A stretch of DNA of 36,872 bases from Bacteriovoracaceae bacterium (GTDB lineage Bacteria; Bdellovibrionota; Bacteriovoracia; Bacteriovoracales; Bacteriovoracaceae), in assembly GCA_003245675.1 (NCBI GenBank), contig QKCN01000115.1, positions 1 through 36,872 on the forward strand, given 5' to 3'. Positions 1 through 7,087 of the stretch are shown here, one piece after another. How positions within the stretch are numbered: position 1 is the first letter of the stretch; each line of letters opens with the position of its first letter. A model generated the notes under the pieces. The model made no database searches and was not told the origin of the DNA. It saw only the letters and a list, made by a program, of their open reading frames with translations. Position numbers and translations under genes: made by a program.

Positions 1-1
1 A

Positions 2-37
2 AAGCCTACATTGGAATTCATGTTATTGAGGAACTAA
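2..37 (+). CDS. 3' end of an upstream gene (partial, frame uncertain)
   Basis: The first bases are open up to a TAA at 35-37, one base before the dut start, and would encode a short C-terminus ending LLRN. A second frame stays open to 48 and would overlap dut. Close spacing to dut suggests an upstream operon gene runs into this window, but eleven codons are too few to identify it or even to be certain of the frame. Confidence 0.25.
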   Translation, partial: KPTLEFMLLRN

Positions 38-38
38 A

Positions 39-515
39 ATGTCGTTAAATGAGAAAATAGTAAAATTAAAACTACTGGATCATTTTGACCGCGAATTTGG
101 CTTGCCCAGCTATGAAACATTGGGAGCCGCGGGAATGGATGTGCGAGCATCTTTGGAAAATAGAGGTGAATTGATTATTGCACCTAAAGCTCGGGTTCTC
201 ATTCCAACGGGGCTATCTGTGGCAATCCCTCAAGGATATGAAATTCAGGTGCGTCCTCGTTCGGGACTTTCTTTTAAGACGAATTTGTTATTGACCAATA
301 GCCCAGGCACCATTGATTCCGATTATCGCGGAGAAATAAAGATTATTATGGGGAATATGGGGGATGAGCCTTATGTTGTTCACCATGGTGATCGCGTGGC
401 ACAGTTAGTTCTTGCCCCTGTTACTTTTATAAAATGGGAAGAAGTTAATGAACTTTGTGCTACTCAGAGAGGCAGTGGGGGATTTGGTTCAACAGGAAGG
501 GGGAAGGATGATTAA
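39..515 (+). CDS. dut: dUTP diphosphatase (dUTPase)
   Basis: This enzyme hydrolyses dUTP to dUMP and pyrophosphate, keeping uracil out of DNA and supplying dUMP for thymidylate synthesis. At 158 residues it is the normal length for a trimeric dUTPase. All five family motifs are visible in order: AGMDVRA, RPRSGLSFK, GTIDSDYRGEI (with the catalytic Asp), GDRVAQLVLAP, and the C-terminal Gly-rich arm RGSGGFGSTG that closes over the active site. A GAGGA ribosome-binding site lies just before the ATG. The stop overlaps the start of the next gene, so it is the first complete member of a four-gene operon running to 2440. The call is very secure. Confidence 0.97.
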   Translation: MSLNEKIVKLKLLDHFDREFGLPSYETLGAAGMDVRASLENRGELIIAPKARVLIPTGLSVAIPQGYEIQVRPRSGLSFKTNLLLTNSPGTIDSDYRGEIKIIMGNMGDEPYVVHHGDRVAQLVLAPVTFIKWEEVNELCATQRGSGGFGSTGRGKDD

Positions 516-798
516 GACATTCCCTTATCGGTCTTTTGCTTCGGCTCAAGAGGCTTTTGCCTCTTTTAAAGTTTTGATGACTCCAGAGTATATCAAAAAT
601 GCTGTTGGGGGGCGTCCAGCTCAGCTAGAGGCTGATGAGCAAAACTTAGTCTTAAAAGGAACGACAAAAGGTGGAGAAATATTTTTCCGTTTTATTGAAA
701 ATGTTTTAGAAATAGAAATCAATCTTTCTTTTCTACTGCGCCCTTTGCAAGGGAAGATTTGGAAAGATTTGGAAGCAGAATTACAGGAAATTTTATAA
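508..798 (+). CDS. small conserved protein, possibly PHA-system-like
   Basis: This 96-residue protein starts at the ATG at 508, inside the last codons of dut, behind a GGAAGGGGGA Shine-Dalgarno. A longer in-frame start at 448 has no such site. It has no signal peptide or membrane segment. The C-terminal half, from EIFFRFIENVLEIEI to LRPLQGKIWKDLEAEL, has a strand-then-amphipathic-helix pattern reminiscent of the putative polyhydroxyalkanoic acid system protein family (PHA_gran_rgn), whose members end in a similar GKIE-type helix. That resemblance is from memory and weak. It lies between dut and the ferredoxin gene with an 8-base overlap upstream and a 17-base gap downstream, so it is co-transcribed with them. 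Confidence 0.75.
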   Translation: MIKTFPYRSFASAQEAFASFKVLMTPEYIKNAVGGRPAQLEADEQNLVLKGTTKGGEIFFRFIENVLEIEINLSFLLRPLQGKIWKDLEAELQEIL

Positions 799-815
799 TT
801 AAGAGGTTAGAGTCG

Positions 816-1322
816 ATGAACACTCATAAAGTGACTTTGATGCCAACAGGGCGAGTCGTTGAAGTAAATGAAGAGAAAAACTTATTTGTACAACTTCGCG
901 AGCAAGAGGTTTACATCAACACCATCTGTGGTGGATATGGTAAATGCGGAAAATGTGTCATTAAAATTATTGATGGCGACCAAAATATCAATGAGCCGAC
1001 TTTTGAAGAGAAGCAATTGCTCGGAAATGTTTTTTCTATCACTCGTGAGCGCCTTGCTTGCCAGACTTTTGTCTATGGTGCCGTTACTGTTGATCTTTCT
1101 GCACACGATGAAACCAAGGACAAAAAAGAGAGAAAGAATGTGACGACAAATTCTTCTGCGAAACTGCGCAAAAGGGATGATGTTCGTCAAATGTATCGTG
1201 AACGCAAAGAAGCGAGCGATGAGAAAAAAGCACAAAAAGAGCAAAAACTTAAGGAAAAAGAGGGAGGCTTTCGTCGTCCTAAAGCTTTTTCCTATGTTAA
1301 CCATGATGAGAGCGAAGAATGA
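816..1322 (+). CDS. [2Fe-2S] ferredoxin with basic C-terminal tail
   Basis: The 168-residue product carries a plant-type ferredoxin domain in residues 1-95. The cluster ligands are C38, C44 and C47 (C-x5-C-x2-C in ICGGYGKCGKC) plus C82 in RLACQ. It should be a cytoplasmic one-electron carrier; partners are not evident nearby. After about residue 100 the protein turns into a very Lys/Arg/Glu-rich, low-complexity tail that is not part of the ferredoxin fold and could bind nucleic acid or a partner protein. The start at 816 follows AAGAGG with good spacing; the ATG at 759 lies inside the previous gene. The stop overlaps the glycosyltransferase start (ATGA). Confidence 0.88.
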   Translation: MNTHKVTLMPTGRVVEVNEEKNLFVQLREQEVYINTICGGYGKCGKCVIKIIDGDQNINEPTFEEKQLLGNVFSITRERLACQTFVYGAVTVDLSAHDETKDKKERKNVTTNSSAKLRKRDDVRQMYRERKEASDEKKAQKEQKLKEKEGGFRRPKAFSYVNHDESEE

Positions 1323-2440
1323 AAATAGGTTTTGATGCCAAGAGGGCCTTTTGTAATAAATCAGGCCTTGGAAACTATGCTCGTAATCTTTTGGAGAATC
1401 TCTTCGATCTTTATCCTGATAATGACTATTACCTTTATACTCCCGAGAAGAGAGTGCCTTTTGCTCGTGGAATAGAAGGTATTGTGCGTATGCCTGAATC
1501 AGGACTGAGTGAAGCTTTTTCTGGGATTTGGCGCTCTTGGGGGGTGCACAAGCAAATTGCAAGAGATGGCATTGATCTCTACCACGGTCTTTCGCATGAA
1601 ATACCAATTGGTCTATCTAAGAAAGTTAAAACGGTAGTGACCATTCACGATCTTATTTATTTGCGCCTACCTCATCTTTTTCCTTGGATTGATCGCAAGG
1701 TTTATGATTTCAAGTTTCGTTATGCTTGTAAGCATGCCGATCACATCATTGCGATTAGTGAACGCACTAAGGAAGATATTATTAATATTTTTAATATCAA
1801 CGAAGATAAAGTTTCTGTTGTGTATCAAAACTGTAACCCTCGTTTTTATGAACCTTGGGATGAAGAAAATCTTTATCAACTTTTATGTTACTATGCTTTA
1901 CCGCCGCGCTATTTCCTTTATTTGGGAAATATTGAGCCCCGTAAAAATTGTTTAAATATCATTAAAGCTTTTATGCAATTGCCTAAAGAATTGGATTATT
2001 CTTTGGTTTTGGCCGGGGGAGGAGGAAGCTATAAGCGAGAATTAGAGTCGTTTGTTGAGCAGCATGGCCTTTCTGAACGCGTGCGTTTTTTGGGTTTTGT
2101 TAAGAATGAAGATTTGCCTGGTCTTTACCAAATGGCCAAAGCTTTTGTTTATCCTTCTTTTTATGAAGGCTTTGGAATTCCTCTTTTGGAGGCCATGAAT
2201 TCTAGAACACCAGTGATTAGTTCTCTTGGAAAGCCTTTTGAAGAAGTGGTGCGTGATACAGGTCTTTTGGTTGATCCTTACTCTGTTGAAGAGATTGCTA
2301 AGGCCATGCATAAAATTGCGACGGACGATGAATTCGTAAAATCTTTAAAAACAAGAGCTTGGGATCAGGCTCAATTCTTTCATCAAGAGAAAGTCACTTT
2401 TGATTTAATGAAAGTTTATCGTAAAATTTTATCCGAGTAG
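1319..2440 (+). CDS. GT4-family glycosyltransferase
   Basis: This 373-residue protein has the two-Rossmann-domain (GT-B) layout of retaining family 4 glycosyltransferases. The N-terminal domain contains GLGNYARNLL and the inter-domain region has YLGNIEPRKN, typical of the donor-binding side. The signature acidic pair is E283-x7-E291 in EGFGIPLLEAMN. It probably transfers a sugar from a nucleotide-sugar to a lipid or glycan in envelope or polysaccharide synthesis; the substrate cannot be read from the sequence. There is no membrane segment. Its ATG overlaps the ferredoxin stop by four bases, suggesting translational coupling. It closes the operon, since the next gene has its own promoter. Confidence 0.9.
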   Translation: MKIGFDAKRAFCNKSGLGNYARNLLENLFDLYPDNDYYLYTPEKRVPFARGIEGIVRMPESGLSEAFSGIWRSWGVHKQIARDGIDLYHGLSHEIPIGLSKKVKTVVTIHDLIYLRLPHLFPWIDRKVYDFKFRYACKHADHIIAISERTKEDIINIFNINEDKVSVVYQNCNPRFYEPWDEENLYQLLCYYALPPRYFLYLGNIEPRKNCLNIIKAFMQLPKELDYSLVLAGGGGSYKRELESFVEQHGLSERVRFLGFVKNEDLPGLYQMAKAFVYPSFYEGFGIPLLEAMNSRTPVISSLGKPFEEVVRDTGLLVDPYSVEEIAKAMHKIATDDEFVKSLKTRAWDQAQFFHQEKVTFDLMKVYRKILSE

Positions 2441-2445
2441 CTTTC

Positions 2446-2473
2446 TCAAGTATTCTCTTTTTTGACCGATAAG
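2446..2473 (+). promoter_or_regulatory. sigma-28/FliA-like promoter
   Basis: TCAAG (2446-2450), a 15-base spacer and CCGATAAG (2466-2473) match the spacing and -10 of flagellar-type sigma-28 promoters. The -10 ends only 7 bases before the GTG at 2480, so the predicted transcript is leaderless or nearly so. Confidence 0.75.
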
Positions 2474-2479
2474 ACAGGG

Positions 2480-3415
2480 GTGAAGTATTTATTTTTACTC
2501 TGTCTTATTTCTTTTTCCGTTTGGGCCCAAGATTTGAGTCTAGAAGAGCTTGTGGTTAAAATTGAGAAGACTAATGATCCAGTCTTAAAGGTCCATTTGT
2601 TGCAGCAGGCAGAATTGAGTTTAGTTGAAAATTTTTCGTTGCGCATACCGAGTGATCTAGAAGCAAAGCGCTTAGCGGCTATTGAGCTAGAGCCACAAGA
2701 GATTTTTCAAAAACGATACAAGGCTTGGAAAGCGGCCTATAAAAGTGATGATTTTCGGGGCATCTTAAAAAAATGTTTAAAAGAGCAGAGCCTAAGTTCT
2801 AAAGAGATGAGGACTTTAAAAGATGTTCGCCTTAAAGGTGCTTATGTGCGCCAGCTTTTTCATATTCTCGATGAATCTCATACTGCGCCTGAAAACTTTT
2901 CTAAATTTATTGTTAAATTTGGAAAACTAAATGATGCTCTGTCGGCAGGACAGTCCGGTAAAGCTAAAAAAATTGCAGAAGTCCTCAGCGATATTATGGA
3001 AAATAATAAGTTATTAAAGATGTCGCGCAATATTTCGTTTACTCCGACAGAAGGATTTCAGGCTTATGTAAACTTTGCTTTGCAGCAGATGAAGGATGTG
3101 GTCGCAACGCCCACGATGAGCTTAGAATCTTTGCACCTATTGCGCAAACGCATGAAAGATTTTCACCAGATTTATCTTTTTGTTTATGATGTTTCTGGTG
3201 ATGAAAAGTTGGATCGCATGCAACGCCTTATAAAATCGTTGATTGATGATTTAGGAGAAATGCACGATGTATATACCAATATGTCTTTGCGGGGAGAGTT
3301 AGATTATCATCTCTATCAAAGTAAAATATTGCCCTCTATAGATCATTCCGTTCAACGATTTGTACAAGGAATTTCAACTCAAAGTTGCAATATTCGACTT
3401 AGTTCAATTCCTTAA
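2480..3415 (+). CDS. exported CHAD-like alpha-helical protein
   Basis: I start this 311-residue protein at the GTG at 2480. An upstream TTG at 2462 would lie inside the sigma-28 promoter, and from 2480 the product begins with a clean signal peptide (KYLFLLCLISFSVWA, cleavage before QD). The rest is almost all helix. The C-terminal 110 residues, with LESLHLLRKRMKDF and later SLIDDLGEMHDV, resemble the CHAD fold, whose helices carry conserved His and basic residues and bind polyphosphate-like anions. CHAD proteins are normally cytoplasmic, so a periplasmic location is odd. No Shine-Dalgarno precedes the start. Its 3' end overlaps the convergent Sel1-repeat gene by 17 bases. Confidence 0.6.
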   Translation: MKYLFLLCLISFSVWAQDLSLEELVVKIEKTNDPVLKVHLLQQAELSLVENFSLRIPSDLEAKRLAAIELEPQEIFQKRYKAWKAAYKSDDFRGILKKCLKEQSLSSKEMRTLKDVRLKGAYVRQLFHILDESHTAPENFSKFIVKFGKLNDALSAGQSGKAKKIAEVLSDIMENNKLLKMSRNISFTPTEGFQAYVNFALQQMKDVVATPTMSLESLHLLRKRMKDFHQIYLFVYDVSGDEKLDRMQRLIKSLIDDLGEMHDVYTNMSLRGELDYHLYQSKILPSIDHSVQRFVQGISTQSCNIRLSSIP

Positions 3416-4454
3416 ATTCTTTTTGAAGAGCGTTGTAATCAGAGCTTTCTCTTAGAGGCTGTAGCTCTCGAATATTTTTAACTTCTTCCCATTTTTTAAA
3501 GCCCAGCGCAAAGGAATCACGTAGCGCTTGAGCTGCTTCTTTGTTATGTCCTTTGACTGAATAAAGCAGACTTAAAAAGTAGCAGGCAGAGGCATCCTTA
3601 TTTGTACATGCTTTTAAAAAGTGATCAACAGCAGGTTGGAATTGCTTTTCTTGTTTATGAATGCCTCCCCAAATTCCACAACTGAGAACATCGCCAAGTT
3701 TACATCCAAGAGTGAAAAAGCGGATGGCCGCCTGATCGGCATTGCCTTTTTGAAGGAAGAGGTGACCTGCATTAAAACAGGAAAGTGCTACATTGTTTTT
3801 TTCACAACTTTCAACAGAGTAGGCAAGTGTCGCTGATTCTTTTTGGGAGCAGGCTTTGGTATTGTTCTTTTGGCAGGCTTGATCTAGGTAGGGAATTGCT
3901 TTTGCTGTGTCATTTTTTTTGAAGTAAAATTCTCCTAGATTAGCACAGCCTTCAGCTAGTTTCAGATCACAAGCTTGTTTAAAATATTTTTCGACAAGTC
4001 CCATCTTTTTTTGTTTGAAGTAAAGATAGGCAAGTGAATTACAGCATTCTGCATGTTTGCCATCACAGCCTTTGCCAAGCATATTGGCAGCTTCTTTCAT
4101 TTTACGGCGTTTGAGTTGATAGGTGCCTAGCTGATAACAGGCATTGTTATTTTTGAATTTGCATCCTTTTTCCCAATATGTTTCTGCTTTTCCCATATTC
4201 TTCTTTGCGAAAAAAGTATTTCCTAGTTCTAAGCAACTGTTTCCATCTTTTTGCTCACACGCCTTTGCGAGTTCGAGTTCTCGATTTTGCTCTTTCAATT
4301 TATCGAGTTTTTGGAGTAAATTTGCTTCTTTTTTGAGTTCTCTATTTTTCTTTTGAGCATCTTGTACCTGATCTTTGAGGCTAGGCTTTTTTTCATCGCT
4401 AGAAATTGCCCAAAGAGAGAAGGTGCAGATGCAAAGAATAATAAATATTTTCAT
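3399..4454 (-). CDS. exported Cys-rich Sel1/TPR-like repeat protein
   Basis: The 351-residue product has a signal peptide (MKIFIILCICTFSLWA), then a charged coiled-coil stretch of about 45 residues (KDQVQDAQKKNRELKKEANL and onward), then about seven helical repeats. Each repeat of roughly 35 residues has the pattern A-C-x7-C/A-x2-L-G-x2-Y/F, with paired cysteines about eight apart. This is typical of Sel1-like repeats of the Helicobacter cysteine-rich protein type, in which disulfides staple the helix pairs. It therefore probably folds in the periplasm as a protein-binding scaffold. AAAGGA lies ahead of the ATG. A GACGATAAG element upstream (4490-4497) may be its promoter. Confidence 0.8.
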   Translation of the reverse strand: MKIFIILCICTFSLWAISSDEKKPSLKDQVQDAQKKNRELKKEANLLQKLDKLKEQNRELELAKACEQKDGNSCLELGNTFFAKKNMGKAETYWEKGCKFKNNNACYQLGTYQLKRRKMKEAANMLGKGCDGKHAECCNSLAYLYFKQKKMGLVEKYFKQACDLKLAEGCANLGEFYFKKNDTAKAIPYLDQACQKNNTKACSQKESATLAYSVESCEKNNVALSCFNAGHLFLQKGNADQAAIRFFTLGCKLGDVLSCGIWGGIHKQEKQFQPAVDHFLKACTNKDASACYFLSLLYSVKGHNKEAAQALRDSFALGFKKWEEVKNIRELQPLRESSDYNALQKEFKELN

Positions 4455-4489
4455 GATGAAAATCCTTTGAATTTAAGCGTATTTGCCTC

Positions 4490-4518
4490 CTTATCGTCTC
4501 TCTTTACTTAAATCTTAC
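4490..4518 (-). promoter_or_regulatory. weak sigma-28-like promoter for the Sel1-repeat gene
   Basis: On the minus strand, GTAAG, a 16-base spacer and ACGATAAG lie about 36 bases before the ATG at 4454. One -10 base and part of the -35 deviate from the stronger sites in this window. Confidence 0.35.
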
Positions 4519-4546
4519 AAAGAAAAGCTTGAGTGTAATAGTCGAT

Positions 4547-4574
4547 TTTAGGTCTCGAAAAATAGTCCGATAAG
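4547..4574 (+). promoter_or_regulatory. sigma-28-like -10 with poor -35
   Basis: A perfect CCGATAAG lies at 4567-4574. At the 15-base spacing the -35 position reads TTTAG, only partly like TCAAG/TTAAG. It precedes the small membrane protein gene at 4616 by about 40 bases. Confidence 0.5.
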
Positions 4575-4615
4575 TCTTTAGGGCGTAAAGCCAGATAAAG
4601 CTTTAAGGATGATTT

Positions 4616-4840
4616 ATGACAAATTTAATTTTTGAACTGGAATCGAGCCGCATTGTAATGCTTTGCCTTTTGTCATTGGCCGTATTTCGCATCTATTTAG
4701 AGATTGTTGGTTTTAAACTCTCGTCTTTGCCTATTGGCAGAGCGATCGGAGAGGAGAAATCTCATCGCATTCATAAGATGGGGCTATATTTCTCTATTGG
4801 CTATTTTGTCTTGTTTGCCCCTCAATTTCTGCTAAGCTAG
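4616..4840 (+). CDS. small membrane protein of unknown function
   Basis: This 74-residue protein has two hydrophobic segments, roughly residues 12-32 and 55-73, joined by a short charged loop (GRAIGEEKSHRIHK). It is therefore probably an inner-membrane hairpin. AAGGATG lies at the right distance from the ATG, which supports a real gene. Only four bases separate its stop from the acylphosphatase start, so the two are likely co-transcribed from the CCGATAAG promoter upstream. I do not recognise a family. Confidence 0.7.
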   Translation: MTNLIFELESSRIVMLCLLSLAVFRIYLEIVGFKLSSLPIGRAIGEEKSHRIHKMGLYFSIGYFVLFAPQFLLS

Positions 4841-4844
4841 TTTC

Positions 4845-5123
4845 ATGCGTTGCTACAAATTAGTTGTCTATGGCCGCGTACAAGGCGTTGGCTTTCGTTA
4901 TTATATTTATAACTTTATTCACGAGCATCTATTGCCAGTGGAGGGTTACGTGCGCAATTTACCACAAGGGGAAGTTGAAGTCGTGATTCAAGGTGATCCT
5001 CATGATTTAAAGTTGATTGAAGATGCCTGTTACGAGGGGCCGCGCACTGGCAAAGTCGAGCACGTCGAAAAGATGGAAATTCACTACACTGAAGATTTTG
5101 AGAGTTTTTCTATTCGTTATTAA
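4845..5123 (+). CDS. acyP: acylphosphatase
   Basis: The enzyme hydrolyses carboxyl-phosphate bonds in acyl phosphates such as carbamoyl phosphate, 1,3-bisphosphoglycerate or acetyl phosphate. Length (92 residues) and motifs fit exactly: GRVQGVGFR with the phosphate-binding R18, and GYVRN with catalytic N38. The start has no good Shine-Dalgarno, and four bases after the previous stop suggests translational re-initiation. Acyl phosphates are also the expected product class of the YgeW-type transferase elsewhere in this window, but nothing in the sequence ties the two together. Confidence 0.95.
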   Translation: MRCYKLVVYGRVQGVGFRYYIYNFIHEHLLPVEGYVRNLPQGEVEVVIQGDPHDLKLIEDACYEGPRTGKVEHVEKMEIHYTEDFESFSIRY

Positions 5124-5152
5124 GTCACAAATGAATACTTGACTATTTTACT

Positions 5153-5180
5153 CATGTTTTTCGTTTTTTTTCCGATAAGT
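5153..5180 (+). promoter_or_regulatory. sigma-28/FliA-like promoter, leaderless
   Basis: TCATG (5153-5157), a 15-base spacer and CCGATAAG (5173-5180). The ATG of the next gene begins at 5186, so transcription would start at or within a base of the initiation codon. Confidence 0.7.
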
Positions 5181-5185
5181 CGTTA

Positions 5186-7060
5186 ATGGCATTTTTTAAA
5201 GGATTAATATTATTTTTGATTTCTTTTAATCTTCTGGGACAGCAGAACGATTTCCTTTCCTATTTTGAACAGGCGGCCAATGAAAATAAAAAAACACTAA
5301 ATTTTGAAAAGCAGGAAGATTTTTCTGTAAAAGCTGTCTCATTTGTTGATGATGGTTTTCCTAGCGCTGCCGAATTTTATCCTGTGGGATTCAAGGCGAT
5401 TTCTAAATCAAAGGCTAAAAAGAATGGTTTAGAAGGGGATTTTAAGTTTTATACTATAAGCTATTTTGCCGATTGTGCGGGAGAAAGAAAGAATTGTATT
5501 CATTATTCAGAGCGTTTATTTCGTAAGGCTTCCAATGGGTCTATTGAAATCCTTTATAAAGATGGTTCTTGGCATCAGTTGAAATCAAGTCACATTTTGA
5601 ATAAAGATATTCATATTGTTCCACAAGAAAATGTCTCTGCTTTGGGGCTTCAGCCTTCTCAGTTTCAGGCGCTGGCCCAAAATAATTATAGTCCAAGCGA
5701 TGTGATTACAAACCAATCCTTGCTGGATAAAGTCTTCAAAAATTATCGGTTAGAAGTAGATTCTCCGGCCAATAATCGCTGCCGAAAATTATTGATGCCA
5801 AAAGCGGGAATAATATCACATAAAAAAGCCTATGAAGATTATATGGCAATAGTGGAAAAGTTTAATCGAAAGAATAATGCGGATATAAGAGTTCCCGAAT
5901 TTTTGGCTCCAGGACTTAAGTTTAATTCTTGGAGTGATCCGAATTTAATTATTCGCCTAAACTTTGCGATAGAGTACTTTAAAAAATCCAAAGGGAAAGT
6001 TCTTTATTGTCCTTTTGGTTCGGCGACACGAGGAAAAGCGGAGGACAGCTCGATTCATATTGCCAAAAAAGATCAAGTTAAGACAGTTCATTTCGAATCG
6101 CCTTATTTTATGGGGTTCTGTAAGGGATTGCCTCGTTTAGAGCGTTTCTTCAATATGCAGCAGAGAACTTATGATGAAACAGAAAAAGAGTGCGTGGAGT
6201 ATATTCAAGGTCATCCATTTTTATTGGGAGACGTTAGTGAGACATCTCCGCTGGCCAAGCTAGCAATCTCTTTTAAGGAAAATGGAGAGATTGAGTGCCG
6301 TAGAGACGCTACAAATATTTCTGGAAATGTTTATAGTGATGTCAATAATCGCAAGAATAAGGTCGAAATTATTCGTTCTCCGACTGGGCGATTTGAGAAG
6401 GTTAAACTTAATTGGGAGCAAGAGGATTCAACATTGCAGGAGTATGAATTTCAGTTTCAGTATAATGGAGATAAGTGTTATTTGGATAGCATTCAAAGAG
6501 CAGGTAAGGTTATTGCATTTCAGGATTATTGCGCAATGTATTTTCGCAATAGTGAAAAGCATTCTGCGGTAGAGAGGGGGCTCTCTCGCTCTACATCTGA
6601 TTATTGGAGATTGGCCGACATTGATGATGTTTTGAGAGAAGTTTCTAATTCCTCCTTCGATTTTCAATTTAGCGATTTGCTTAAACAGCGAAAGGAAGAG
6701 TATCGTAATTTTGTAAAAGAGTCTTACCCTTCCTATTATTTAGAGAAGAGAAAAGAGTTGGCCCAAATTACTCAAAATGAGTATTTCGGCGAAATAAGTT
6801 CAGAAGAATATCTTCGTTTGATGGATGAAGCGGATTATTTCGGTCTTGCACGTATTATAGCAGCGAAACAAGGGGTTTCAGATCCTAAGGCGATTGCTGA
6901 ACTCGCGAATCATTTACAAGTTTCTGATAATAATAGTCTGCTCGATATAAACTCTTCTTTGGGCAGAGATTGTAATATGATTAAGCGATTTCATTCTATT
7001 GCTCAAAAGAAATCAATATCCATTCCTTCCGGCAAATCTTCTCAGTTCATTGCAAAGTAA
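5186..7060 (+). CDS. large exported protein of unknown function
   Basis: This 624-residue protein starts with a signal peptide (MAFFKGLILFLISFNLLGQ). It has no later membrane segment and no lipobox, so it is probably periplasmic or secreted. The first 150 residues are rich in short strands and aromatic residues; a cysteine pair lies in FADCAGERKNC. The middle contains further Cys (GFCKGL, KECVEYI) and an antiparallel-strand region, and the last 150 residues are mainly helical and charged. I recognise no enzyme motif. The start lacks a Shine-Dalgarno but sits exactly where a transcript from the sigma-28-like promoter should begin. It converges on the coiled-coil gene, with 27 bases between the stops. 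Confidence 0.8.
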   Translation: MAFFKGLILFLISFNLLGQQNDFLSYFEQAANENKKTLNFEKQEDFSVKAVSFVDDGFPSAAEFYPVGFKAISKSKAKKNGLEGDFKFYTISYFADCAGERKNCIHYSERLFRKASNGSIEILYKDGSWHQLKSSHILNKDIHIVPQENVSALGLQPSQFQALAQNNYSPSDVITNQSLLDKVFKNYRLEVDSPANNRCRKLLMPKAGIISHKKAYEDYMAIVEKFNRKNNADIRVPEFLAPGLKFNSWSDPNLIIRLNFAIEYFKKSKGKVLYCPFGSATRGKAEDSSIHIAKKDQVKTVHFESPYFMGFCKGLPRLERFFNMQQRTYDETEKECVEYIQGHPFLLGDVSETSPLAKLAISFKENGEIECRRDATNISGNVYSDVNNRKNKVEIIRSPTGRFEKVKLNWEQEDSTLQEYEFQFQYNGDKCYLDSIQRAGKVIAFQDYCAMYFRNSEKHSAVERGLSRSTSDYWRLADIDDVLREVSNSSFDFQFSDLLKQRKEEYRNFVKESYPSYYLEKRKELAQITQNEYFGEISSEEYLRLMDEADYFGLARIIAAKQGVSDPKAIAELANHLQVSDNNSLLDINSSLGRDCNMIKRFHSIAQKKSISIPSGKSSQFIAK

Positions 7061-7087
7061 GGATTATTAATTACGAATTAATTAAAA

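Noticed and set aside
882-1607. A 241-codon open frame on the minus strand opposite the ferredoxin and glycosyltransferase genes
   Set aside because: It lies antisense to two well-supported genes and has no Shine-Dalgarno and no family-like sequence.
2462-2479. TTG start extending the CHAD-like protein by six codons
   Set aside because: It falls within the sigma-28-like promoter, has no ribosome-binding site and adds a polar stretch before the signal peptide.
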